Part shown: piece after piece, positions 33,184 through 40,731 of the stretch
Numbering within the stretch: the first letter of the stretch is position 1
How the letters are laid out: the number at the start of each line of letters is the position of its first letter
DNA from: Microvirga tunisiensis
Lineage (GTDB): Bacteria; Pseudomonadota; Alphaproteobacteria; Rhizobiales; Beijerinckiaceae
Length of the DNA: 44,394 bases
Direction of reading: 5' to 3'
NCBI RefSeq assembly: GCF_009296175.1
Contig: NZ_VOSK01000034.1
Span: 1 to 44,394, forward strand
Position numbers and translations under genes: made by a program
The notes under the pieces: generated by a model
What the model was told of the DNA's origin: nothing
What the model saw: the letters and a program-made list of their open reading frames with translations, nothing else
Databases searched by the model: none

Positions 33184-34182
33184 TCAGCGAACGGCGAGCA
33201 TGCGCTCGACAGCCAGCCGCGCCCGCTCGGCCACGGCCGGGTCAATCGTGACCTCATACTGGCGCTGCTCAAGGGCTCGGCGGATCTTGGGCAGGGTGAT
33301 GCGCTTCATGTGCGGGCACAGGTTGCAGGGCCGCACGAACTCGACCTCTGGGTAGAGAGCCGCCACGTTGTCGCTCATCGAGCACTCGGTCACGAGAGCG
33401 ACGCGAGCCGGGCGTTTCTCGCCGACAAAGTCGGCCATGCCGGCCGTCGACCCGGCGAAGTCCGCTGCCGCCACCACCTCCGGCGGCGCCTCCGGATGGG
33501 CCAGCACGACGACGTCGGGATAGCTCTCGCGCACTTCACGGATGTCCTCGGCAGTAAAGCGCTCGTGCACCTCGCAGTGACCAGCCCAGGTGATGATCTC
33601 AATGCCGGGCACCTGGGCGGCCGTGTTCTGGGCCAGGAACTCGTCCGGCAGCATGATCACCCGGTCGACTCCCAGCGACTCGATCACCTTCTTCGCGTTG
33701 CCCGAGGTGCAGCAGACGTCGGACTCGGCTTTCACCGCGGCGGAGGTGTTCACATAGGTGACCACCGGCACGCCCGGGTAGCGCGCCCGCAGCTGCCGCA
33801 CATCCTCTGCCGTGATCGACTCCGCCAGGGAACAGCCTGCCTCGGCATCCGGGATGAGCACCGTCTTGTTCGGATTGAGGAGTTTGGCAGTCTCGGCCAT
33901 GAAATGCACACCGGCCAGCACGATCACGTCGGCATCCGTGTTCACCGCCTCACGTGCCAGGGCCAGGCTGTCGCCGACGATATCCGCCACCGTGTGGAAG
34001 ATCTCGGGCGTCTGGTAGTTGTGCGCTAAAATGACGGCATTGTGCTCACGTTTGAGCGCCAGGATTGCCTCGATATCGCTGGCGAACACAGGCCATTCCA
34101 TCGCCGGGACATGGTGCCGCACGCGGGCGTAGAGATCGGGCAGGGGCAGGGACGCAGACACCATCGAAGCAGCAGCGGACAT
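33184..34182 (-). CDS. nadA: Quinolinate synthase A
   Basis: NadA condenses iminoaspartate with dihydroxyacetone phosphate on a [4Fe-4S] cluster. Repeated Rossmann-like units are visible ([51 protein letters not shown]) together with the three conserved cysteine regions [20 protein letters not shown] and [11 protein letters not shown]. 332 aa. The ATG has a strong AGGAGG about six bases upstream. The NadQ-type palindrome ends two bases before that ribosome-binding site. Confidence 0.97.
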   Translation of the reverse strand: MSAAASMVSASLPLPDLYARVRHHVPAMEWPVFASDIEAILALKREHNAVILAHNYQTPEIFHTVADIVGDSLALAREAVNTDADVIVLAGVHFMAETAKLLNPNKTVLIPDAEAGCSLAESITAEDVRQLRARYPGVPVVTYVNTSAAVKAESDVCCTSGNAKKVIESLGVDRVIMLPDEFLAQNTAAQVPGIEIITWAGHCEVHERFTAEDIREVRESYPDVVVLAHPEAPPEVVAAADFAGSTAGMADFVGEKRPARVALVTECSMSDNVAALYPEVEFVRPCNLCPHMKRITLPKIRRALEQRQYEVTIDPAVAERARLAVERMLAVR

Positions 34183-34193
34183 GACGGCCTCCT

Positions 34194-34210
34194 ATGCTCA
34201 CTGAGAGCAT
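34194..34210. promoter_or_regulatory. NadQ-type operator, site 1
   Basis: ATGCTC-ACTGA-GAGCAT, a perfect 6-bp inverted repeat with 5-bp spacer, directly upstream of the nadA ribosome-binding site. Its centre is 32 bases (about three helical turns) from site 2. Confidence 0.8.
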
Positions 34211-34225
34211 TAGCGGATCGTAGTA

Positions 34226-34242
34226 ATGCTCTCTTTGAGCAT
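34226..34242. promoter_or_regulatory. NadQ-type operator, site 2
   Basis: ATGCTC-TCTTT-GAGCAT, again a perfect inverted repeat, extended by A/T at each end. It has the same arms and spacer length as site 1, as expected for two dimers bound on the same face of the DNA. Confidence 0.8.
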
Positions 34243-34341
34243 TGTCGGCTTACAAGAAAGCCGGCTGCGTAGCCGGCACATGACTTATGCTAGGCGCGAG
34301 TATAAGCTCGCGTCAACCCACAATCTGCTGCAACATTGGGC

Positions 34342-35328
34342 TCACCTCAAGCGCGGCAGTCGCACGCCGGGGGCCGGGCGCTCAATCAGCACCTCGCGCC
34401 GGAAGCGCACCAGACGAGCGGGGCGCCCGCCCGTCTCAGTTGTGATTTCCCCGGTTTCCTCAACAAGGCCCTGCATCTCGACCAATCGGCGAAAGTTTTG
34501 CTTATGGAGGCGCACCCCTGACAGAGCCTCCACTGTCTTCTGCAGGTCTAGCAGCGTGAAAGAGGTCGGCATCAGTTCGAAAATCACCGGCCGGTACTTG
34601 ATCTTACCCCTCAGGCGGCCGATGGCCGTCGCCAGAATGCGCCGGTGATCCAGGCTCATTGGCTGACCGGGCGCGAGCCGCACTTTCGGAGCAACGGGAG
34701 GCTGTACGTCTCGCAGAGTCTCCGGCACCAGACCAGCTTCGAACAGGAGTTCGTAGCGCTCCAGCACCCGTTCATCCGCCCAAGTCCCGGATGCAAAGCC
34801 AAAGGTGAGCTCGATCCTCTCTTCCCGAAAACTCCTGAGAGGTTTTCCACCCGAACGGGCCCAGGCCTTCAGGGCGGGCTCGATGACCTTGAGCGCCGAT
34901 GGGCGGCCCTCGCGCCAGTCCTCCCACGGAAGATAGCCGTACCAGTTCCGCCAGGCCGCATGGGCCAGTCCGGCCGGTCGCGCCTCGCGGGCGAGAGCCA
35001 GATAGGCGATCGACAAGGCATGCCCGGCCCCCGGATCAGCGGCTTCGGCGCGGTCGCGATCGCCAAAAGTGTAGAGCTGCTCGACGTAGCCCAAGGTCAG
35101 CTGGGTCTGCTCGGCCACCCAGGTCCGCAAGCCTATCTCGAGGGTGCGATGCTGCGACTGCAGGGGACCTGAGGGCAGTCCCTCAGGCTGCTGCGGCGTG
35201 TCCCGAACCGTGAGGACCCGCGGCTCGTCCGGCGTGGCTGCCATGATCACGGCACTGAGATCAACAGTCGGGGCAACATGAGGCTGCTTGAGGGTCTTGG
35301 GGCGCCGGGAGGTTGGGGCAGAGGGCAT
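34342..35328 (-). CDS. nadQ: NadQ-type transcriptional regulator of NAD synthesis (Nudix-like plus winged helix)
   Basis: NadQ proteins (COG4111) regulate nadABC in many alphaproteobacteria. The first half has a Nudix-related fold: VDLSAVIMAATPDEPRVLTV, LEIGLRTWVAEQTQLTLGYV, EQLYTFGDRDR. The catalytic Nudix box is absent, as expected for a sensor. The last third is a winged helix (LTRILATAIGRLRGKIKYRP-like segment, FTLLDLQKTVEALSGVRLHK, FRRLVEMQGLVEETGE). 328 aa. It stands upstream of nadA on the same strand, with the paired ATGCTC-N5-GAGCAT palindromes in the 159-base gap. Confidence 0.88.
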   Translation of the reverse strand: MPSAPTSRRPKTLKQPHVAPTVDLSAVIMAATPDEPRVLTVRDTPQQPEGLPSGPLQSQHRTLEIGLRTWVAEQTQLTLGYVEQLYTFGDRDRAEAADPGAGHALSIAYLALAREARPAGLAHAAWRNWYGYLPWEDWREGRPSALKVIEPALKAWARSGGKPLRSFREERIELTFGFASGTWADERVLERYELLFEAGLVPETLRDVQPPVAPKVRLAPGQPMSLDHRRILATAIGRLRGKIKYRPVIFELMPTSFTLLDLQKTVEALSGVRLHKQNFRRLVEMQGLVEETGEITTETGGRPARLVRFRREVLIERPAPGVRLPRLR

Positions 35329-35640
35329 GAAAACTCAAAAGCTACAGGAGTTGGGACAAAATGGTGGAAGTCTTCGCGCCTTCTGTCGAGAGATTTGTGA
35401 GGAAGGCAGGACTAAGAGCCTAGATAACACACCGGCTGCAATGTTTCATGATGATGCTTGGGCACGCCTGTTGAAGCCGACAGAACCCATCGGCTGAACC
35501 GGTCGTGACAGAGGCGGCAAGGTGGGCGCGATCACCGGACGCTATTGAAGCCATGCCCCGATCACCTGACCTGAAAGGCTTGCAAGAGCATGTACTCAGC
35601 GCATGGCTGCATCCCGTAGATCAAACTTGCCTATGCTGCA
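35329..35640. other. nadQ upstream region, no gene seen
   Basis: It should contain the nadQ promoter on the minus strand. A plus-strand frame at 35288-35497 is antisense to nadQ at its start and shows nothing recognisable. The right end adjoins a strong palindrome at 35631-35651. Confidence 0.35.
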
Positions 35641-35651
35641 ATGCAGCATAG
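35631..35651. promoter_or_regulatory. Perfect 10-bp inverted repeat with 1-nt spacer (operator-like)
   Basis: CTATGCTGCA, one A, then TGCAGCATAG. The perfect dyad symmetry over 21 bases, with no T-run behind it, is more like a protein-binding site than a terminator. It stands ahead of two small plus-strand genes (35641/35881). I do not know a regulator with this site. Confidence 0.6.
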
Positions 35652-35835
35652 TCTTCAAGAAGGTGCATCGGTGCAGCCGAGGCGTACCTTTTCGAGAAGT
35701 TTGGCCTTTGTCAGAGACATGATCCCGAGCAAGTCTTCAAGCCGCGCTCCCGGCGCCCTGACAGTGTCAGAGTGGACCGCCATCGCCAGTTCGCTCGCGT
35801 TCCTGGTTCTCTGGCTTGCCATCTCGTTCAACTAG
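35641..35835 (+). CDS. Possible small membrane protein, up to 64 aa
   Basis: The frame ends with a hydrophobic helix, TAIASSLAFLVLWLAISFN, preceded by a basic segment RRTFSRSLAFVRDMIPSKSS, a layout typical of small single-span proteins. The first ATG lies inside the palindrome. A GTG at 35671 (VQPRRTFS) or the ATG 35719 (MIPSKSSS) may be the true start. No strong ribosome-binding site is visible. Confidence 0.35.
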   Translation: MQHSLQEGASVQPRRTFSRSLAFVRDMIPSKSSSRAPGALTVSEWTAIASSLAFLVLWLAISFN

Positions 35836-35880
35836 GAAGACGGCCTCGCCAAAGCGCAAGCGGAGAGACAGCGTCACAGG

Positions 35881-36540
35881 ATGCGGCACCTATCGGGCTC
35901 GATCTCGTTGGGGCAGTCGCGTGAATTTGACCTGGTTCAGGTCTCCGGGCCTGACCTAAGGGAGAGCTCCATTTTGCATCAATTGCAGCCTCTGCACCGC
36001 CGTGCGGCCGATCCCCTTGCGGTTGATGAGATCGAGCAACGGATTCTTCGCACCTACGTGCAATTAGCCGTCACCCCAGAGCGGGCCGATGGCTCGCGCA
36101 GTGCGACACTCGCACGGTCTGGCGCCCTCGAAGTGCGGTTGACCGAGTGTGCCCAGCCGGCGGGACCTGTTCCTGCGGAGCCACCCTTCTGGCTCGAGAT
36201 TTACTCCCACGACACAGGCTCAACAGTCGATCGTTGGGGCTGCTTCGAGTTCGACGAAGCCGAATTAGCGGCGGCCACCGACGTCATTCTCCAGATTTGT
36301 ACATGCCTTGAGAGGGAGTCATCGTCACCAAGGGAGGGCCTGCGGGACGGCCGCCCTTGGGGGCCACCTTACGCACACGCTGGCAGGACCGGAGCGCGCC
36401 ATGCTCGTGACGGTGAGAACGGGTCCTTCGGCGAACCAAGACGCCTTGTACATGGTGGGATTCCTCACGCAGACAAGCGCTTGACCTCAAGGTGGCATGC
36501 CCCAAGTAGGGGTCCATTGCCTCTTCACCTTGTCCTTTGA
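35881..36540 (+). CDS. Hypothetical protein; C-terminal third doubtful
   Basis: Residues up to about 145 look real: DPLAVDEIEQRILRTYVQLA, FWLEIYSHDTGSTVDRWGCF, EFDEAELAAATDVILQICTC. After that the frame turns into low-complexity Arg/Gly/Pro text (EGLRDGRPWGPPYAHAGRTG) that looks like out-of-frame reading, which suggests a frameshift or lost stop. I cannot name a family. The ATG is the first of the frame and has no obvious ribosome-binding site. Confidence 0.4.
   Translation: MRHLSGSISLGQSREFDLVQVSGPDLRESSILHQLQPLHRRAADPLAVDEIEQRILRTYVQLAVTPERADGSRSATLARSGALEVRLTECAQPAGPVPAEPPFWLEIYSHDTGSTVDRWGCFEFDEAELAAATDVILQICTCLERESSSPREGLRDGRPWGPPYAHAGRTGARHARDGENGSFGEPRRLVHGGIPHADKRLTSRWHAPSRGPLPLHLVL
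36401..36484 (+). CDS. Possible 27-aa peptide
   Basis: ATG 36401 has GGAG seven bases upstream and opens a frame MLVTVRTGPSANQDALYMVG ending FLTQTSA. It lies in another frame inside the doubtful tail of the previous gene, which makes it an alternative explanation for this DNA. Support is only the ribosome-binding site and composition. Confidence 0.25.
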   Translation: MLVTVRTGPSANQDALYMVGFLTQTSA

Positions 36541-37079
36541 GCTGTGCCTTGTTGAAGCGAATTGTCCCACACCGGCCGCAGGCCCTCGATCTCTGGCTAA
36601 CGGCCACTGCGGCGTCGGCGGCGATCGCCGCCATCACGTTATGCGCGCAACTGCCGTAGGACCGTCACTGAGCAGCTCCGCGCCTGCTTGATAGGAAGGC
36701 TCAGAGGCTACGGGATCTGAGAACGCCAATTCAGTCAGGCGCTTGGTCATGTCACGCGAGAGCGGCTGAAGATTGATATGCCCAGGAAATCAAACCATCT
36801 CCGCGCCAGTGACAGCGCTCATCCTGGCACCCCCCGGGCGCGGGAGTCATCCGCTCATTGCCACCATAAGCAACTCTCGTACGCCCCACACCTGCAGAGC
36901 GCTCCTTCCGCGACAATGACGTCCCATATGGCAGGCTTCATGCCCAACGTTTGAGCAAAAGCACGGAAACAGTGCACGGCCAGCGCAAAAGCTCAGCACG
37001 CCGAGTATTCCTGCTCATTTTGATTGCATGTCTACTGGACTGGATCATTGCCAAAGCCAGGAGGTCGAGCGAGCAGGAC
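36541..37079. other. Gene-less stretch
   Basis: A short frame ending in a hydrophobic segment (LTATAASAAIAAITLCAQLP, about 36590-36654) has no clear start. The downstream protease frame is open from a TTG at 36951 and encodes one possible extra hydrophobic helix. Nothing else is recognisable. Confidence 0.3.
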
Positions 37080-37769
37080 ATGTACCAGGACATTGAAACG
37101 GGCATTCGCCAACAAAAGGCTGGCAATCGTTTTCATGCGCTGCGCTGTGGCGCCCTTGCAATGGCTTCGTGGGCAGGTCTCGCATTCTTCGGCCCCGCTG
37201 TGGCGGCGTCCCTGTCAACCGCGTCCGCAATCCTGCCTGCACCAACCGAAGCAATCGTATCGGGCGGGTCGGCAGGTCCCACACTCGCATGGGCTGAGTT
37301 CTGCCAGAGCCAACCTCAGGAATGCGCCGTTAACGCATCGGAACCTATGGCCCTCCGTCTCGAACCGGACGTCTGGCTCACCATCCTGGAGGTAAACGAG
37401 CGCGTGAACCGCATGATCCTGGCGGTGACGGATCAGGATCACTGGGGTGTGCTGGATCGCTGGGACTATCCCGACGATGGGCTTGGTGACTGCGAGGACA
37501 TTCAGTTGCTCAAGCGCAAGCTTCTGATCGAAGCAGGCTTGCCCCGGCGCGCCCTGCGTATGACGGTTGTCCTTGATGAGCACGGCATGGGCCACGCCGT
37601 GTTGATGGTCCGCACGAGCCATGGCGATTTTGCGCTCGACAACAAGAGAGATGCTGTCCTGGCATGGCAAGAGACTGGCTACCATTATGTGAAGCGCGAG
37701 GGAGATGACGGCAGCGCCTGGGTTTGGCTCGGAGGGCAGATCACACCGACCGTCACAGCCACCAAGTGA
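37080..37769 (+). CDS. Transglutaminase-like cysteine protease, LapG/BTLCP family, secreted
   Basis: The Cys-His-Asp triad of bacterial transglutaminase-like proteases is visible: C138 in DDGLGDCEDIQLLKRKLLIE, H172 in GMGHAVLMVRTSHG and D187 in FALDN. A signal peptide (ALRCGALAMASWAGLAFFGP, cleavage after AVA) sends it to the periplasm. LapG-type proteins cut large adhesins under LapD control, but neither is coded here. Start is ATG 37080; the frame is open to TTG 36951, which would add a second hydrophobic stretch. 229 aa. Confidence 0.8.
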   Translation: MYQDIETGIRQQKAGNRFHALRCGALAMASWAGLAFFGPAVAASLSTASAILPAPTEAIVSGGSAGPTLAWAEFCQSQPQECAVNASEPMALRLEPDVWLTILEVNERVNRMILAVTDQDHWGVLDRWDYPDDGLGDCEDIQLLKRKLLIEAGLPRRALRMTVVLDEHGMGHAVLMVRTSHGDFALDNKRDAVLAWQETGYHYVKREGDDGSAWVWLGGQITPTVTATK

Positions 37770-38081
37770 GATGGAGTACTTTGACTTGTTCGCGCCAAAA
37801 CCCTGTAGTCGCAAAATCAAAATGTCGCCTGTAAGGGCCGAAGCCTATCCAATTCAGGCGTTTGCTTTTGCTTCTCGATCATGGCCCGGGTCTCGCGAAC
37901 CGCTCGTCTGGGGAGTCGACCACAGCTGAAATACGAAGAACGCTCTTGGAGCCTTTCGACTCCTGACCAGGCTGGGTGCATTGATAGCATTGCTGGTGCT
38001 GGAGGACATTGTCCCATGATGATACCGTAAGGCAGAGTATCACCCAGGCTCATCATCATCGTGCCGTTTGAGGAGGAGCAT
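37770..38081. other. Gene-less stretch before the CMD-family gene
   Basis: No plausible gene, repeat or terminator. A minus-strand frame (37817-38059) lacks any recognisable feature. Confidence 0.3.
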
Positions 38082-38432
38082 ATGGCGGAGGCCCCCGAGA
38101 ACTTACCGTCCGGCGCAGGCGAGGTTGCAGAGGCGTATCCGGCGATCTGGGCTGCCTATGCAGCCCTCGGGAAAGCCTGCTCCGAGGCAGGTCCCCTCGA
38201 CGCACGGACGCGGCGGTTGGTGAAGCTTGCTCTCGCTGTTGGAGCGCTCTCTGAGGGTGCTGTGCACTCACACGCGCGCCGGGCCTTGGCTGACGGCCTC
38301 GCAATGGAGGAGCTCAAGCAGGTGGCGCTCCTTGCAATCCCGACGCTTGGGTTCCCACAAGGCGTAAAGGCCCTCACGTGGATTGAGGATATCACCGATC
38401 CGGCTTCGTCTGACACAGACACGTCCCAGTAA
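38082..38432 (+). CDS. Carboxymuconolactone decarboxylase (AhpD)-family protein without CxxC
   Basis: A 116-aa all-helical protein with the CMD core: AAYAALGKACSEAGPLDART, RRLVKLALAVGALSEGAVHS and HARRALADGLAMEELKQVAL. In AhpD-type peroxidases the helix carries E...CxxC...H. Here it reads EGAVHSHARRAL with no cysteine, so a peroxidase role is unlikely and it belongs with the non-redox CMD proteins. ATG 38082 has GAGGAGGAG just upstream, a strong ribosome-binding site; the frame opens at 38061. Confidence 0.8.
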   Translation: MAEAPENLPSGAGEVAEAYPAIWAAYAALGKACSEAGPLDARTRRLVKLALAVGALSEGAVHSHARRALADGLAMEELKQVALLAIPTLGFPQGVKALTWIEDITDPASSDTDTSQ

Positions 38433-38522
38433 GGCTCGTGTTCAGACCTGCTTCCTCAGCCGAGTACCTTGGCCCAATGTCTGAACGCGTTCTCCCACTC
38501 GGATAGAGCGGCGCCATAGACG

Positions 38523-40250
38523 CTATTTGAAGGCCCAACTCACGAAGAGCAGGACGGCGAGCGTGATGGCAATTATTTGCCAGACGAACACCGGGTTGCG
38601 TTCGTAAAGCGGCTTGCGGTGGAGGACCGTCGGCAGCGCTCGCGCGGAGCCATGCTCCAGCTCGAAGGCCAGCTCGAGCACGTCGCCAAACCGATCATGC
38701 GGCGACACCGCAAGGGCCCGGGCAAGGACCTGATCCAGCCAAGCCGGCAGATCGGGCCGATGGAACGTAAGCGGAGTCGGTTTGCTGAACCGCGGTCGAG
38801 AGAACGGCTCGATTTCACCGTAAGGATAGACTCGGCTGAACAGGCGATAGATCGTGACAGCCACGGCAAACTGATCCGACAGCGCGTCGCCATGAGCACC
38901 GGCGAAGAGTTCAGGCGCCATATAGCTTGGCGTGCCGGGGGCGTGTTCCAAGGCAAAATCGTCCATGCCGGCGACGCGTGCGACACCAAGATCGACCAGT
39001 TTCACGCCAGCCTCTGCCTGCTCCGCCACGTGTTCGAGGATCACATTGTCCGGTTTGATATCTCGATGCACGATGCCGGCCCGGTGCAGCGCGGCAACAC
39101 CCTTTGCCAGCTTGATCGCGAGCGTCAAACCTTCAGAAAGGGAGATCGGTGGCGACCGTTGGAGCCGAGCCTCTAGGGTTTCTCCGTCATAGAACGGCAT
39201 CACCGAGTAGAGACGGGTCTGACGCTCCGGCGGAATATCGAGAACCTCGCCAACCCAGGGGCTGCGGACACGCGCCGCAATCCAGGTCTCCCGGATAAAA
39301 GCCTGTCGAAGCACGGCATCGGCGTCCTGGATGGGCTTCGGAAACTTGATGATGACGGAGCGTTTCGCGACTGTGTCGTGCGCCCGGAACACCCGACTGT
39401 AGCGGCCATCGGAAAGTTGAGCCTTGAGATCGAATCCATCGATGACGGTGCCGATCGTGGGCGGTGGCAGAATGGGCTGGCCTGCAATGGCAAGCTCGAG
39501 ATCCGGCTGGTTCGCCGGCGGCAGGCTCAGCACATCGAGAACGAGTGCTGTCGCGTTGTCCCCGCCTCGAGCAGCCAAAGCCGCGGCGGTCAGGCTCCGA
39601 GCCGTCTCCTCCGGTGAGGCTCTCAGGGCGAGCGCGTTCCGGAGGACCCGCTCAGGCAAGAACCCATGGACTCCGTCCGTGCACAGAAGGTAGCGATCGT
39701 GAACTTGCACAGGCTCGGCGAGATAATCGATCTGAATGCTGTCGTTTGCCCCAACGGCCCGTCGGAGGACGCCCTGCATGCCCCATTCAGTGAACGTGTG
39801 GTCGGTGGTGAGCCGATCCAAGCGGTCGTGGCGAAGGCGATAGAGCCGGCTGTCCCCGACATGCACGATGTGAGCCTGACGCCCCCATAGGATGAGTGCG
39901 GTCAGCGTGCAGGCCATACCCTGAAGGTCGGCGTTGCTGCGGCCTACGGCGTGGACCCAGCGATTCATCGCCTCGAGGGCACGCGCGCTTTTCTTCCGCA
40001 CGCTGAGAAGCTCACTCTGGCTGAGGTAACCATCGATGAAGCCCCGCACCACGGTCTCGGCTGCCACGCGACCACCCTTTGCCCCGCCGACCCCGTCCGC
40101 GATCCCCGCCACCACACCATGGCGCGTCCGTTGCGAGGGAGTGCCATCGACGAAAGCGCAGTAGTCCTCATTGTCGGTTCGCGGGCCCCGTTCCGAGGAG
40201 TAGCCCACAGCGACACGGAGCTGCTCTGGCCCTTGCTGGTGGAAAGACAT
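38523..40250 (-). CDS. Bifunctional PP2C phosphatase / serine-threonine kinase with C-terminal membrane anchor
   Basis: Residues ~10-240 are a PP2C phosphatase (RTDNEDYCAF, GIADGVGGAKGG, HVGDSRLYRL, LLCTDGVHG, GGDNATALVL). Residues ~265-520 are a kinase: DGRYSRVFRAHDTVAKRSVI with K in VIIKFPKP, catalytic HRDIKPDNVILE, then VDLGVARV (DLG where DFG is usual) and GTPSYMAPELF. One membrane helix closes the chain (VWQIIAITLAVLLFVSWAF). ATG 40250 (MSFHQQGPEQLR) gives 575 aa; the frame opens at 40322. It is divergent from nirBD-nasA. Such fusions are often found beside assimilatory nitrate genes in alphaproteobacteria, which suggests a regulatory role there. Confidence 0.9.
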   Translation of the reverse strand: MSFHQQGPEQLRVAVGYSSERGPRTDNEDYCAFVDGTPSQRTRHGVVAGIADGVGGAKGGRVAAETVVRGFIDGYLSQSELLSVRKKSARALEAMNRWVHAVGRSNADLQGMACTLTALILWGRQAHIVHVGDSRLYRLRHDRLDRLTTDHTFTEWGMQGVLRRAVGANDSIQIDYLAEPVQVHDRYLLCTDGVHGFLPERVLRNALALRASPEETARSLTAAALAARGGDNATALVLDVLSLPPANQPDLELAIAGQPILPPPTIGTVIDGFDLKAQLSDGRYSRVFRAHDTVAKRSVIIKFPKPIQDADAVLRQAFIRETWIAARVRSPWVGEVLDIPPERQTRLYSVMPFYDGETLEARLQRSPPISLSEGLTLAIKLAKGVAALHRAGIVHRDIKPDNVILEHVAEQAEAGVKLVDLGVARVAGMDDFALEHAPGTPSYMAPELFAGAHGDALSDQFAVAVTIYRLFSRVYPYGEIEPFSRPRFSKPTPLTFHRPDLPAWLDQVLARALAVSPHDRFGDVLELAFELEHGSARALPTVLHRKPLYERNPVFVWQIIAITLAVLLFVSWAFK

Positions 40251-40731
40251 GCCGCCCCCCTGAGAGCTTCCCGACTCCAATTGTCCGATGTCGCGTGACG
40301 CACCTGTCGACAGTCCTGACACGATGGCGCTGCATGTCCAATCCCCCTGTTGGCCCTGTCCTCCCTCTCCGTCGGGCGCAAGCGCGAACGGGGCCGACTA
40401 TCCGCCAAGGTGACCAATCTGCGGGCACTCTGCCGATCAGAAGTTATGCATTCTGCACAACATATAGTCTTGATCAAAAAGTAGGCAACCAATAGTCTTT
40501 CTAAATAACGCGGGCCCTGACAACGAAGTCACAAGGTCTCGCTGAACCGTCTGATCAAGGGCGATCAGATAGGTTTGCCTCTCATCTGGCACTACTCCGA
40601 CAACGACGTCGCATGAATGGCTGGGATGCTGCGCAAGTAGCATGTGGCCACGTCAGGCGGCGCTTTTGTGCTTGCGGTCGAGTGCCGAGGAGTAGGCCTC
40701 TTGGATTTTTGACTTTCTCAGGGAGACTGAG
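40251..40731. other. Divergent promoter region between the PP2C-kinase gene and nirB
   Basis: AT-rich in the middle (around 40440-40510), where promoters for both directions would lie. No sigma-54 consensus was found. The 130 bases before nirB contain two hairpins described separately (40598-40650). No further gene is seen. Confidence 0.4.
40598..40650 (+). promoter_or_regulatory. Possible NasT/ANTAR-type leader RNA of the nirB operon
   Basis: Hairpin P1: CGAC (40598-40601), six-base loop AACGAC, GTCG (40608-40611). The loop has A at position 1 and G at position 4, as in known ANTAR targets. Hairpin P2: ATGCTGC (40626-40632), GCAA loop, GTAGCAT (40637-40643), closed outside by TGGC/GCCA. Two close hairpins of this kind ahead of a nitrate operon are the layout of ANTAR antitermination. 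P1 is only 4 bp and no strong T-run follows P2, so support is moderate. Confidence 0.4.

Noticed and set aside
40587..40680. Sigma-54 promoter for nirB
   Set aside because: A TGGCAC is present, but no TTGC at the required distance.
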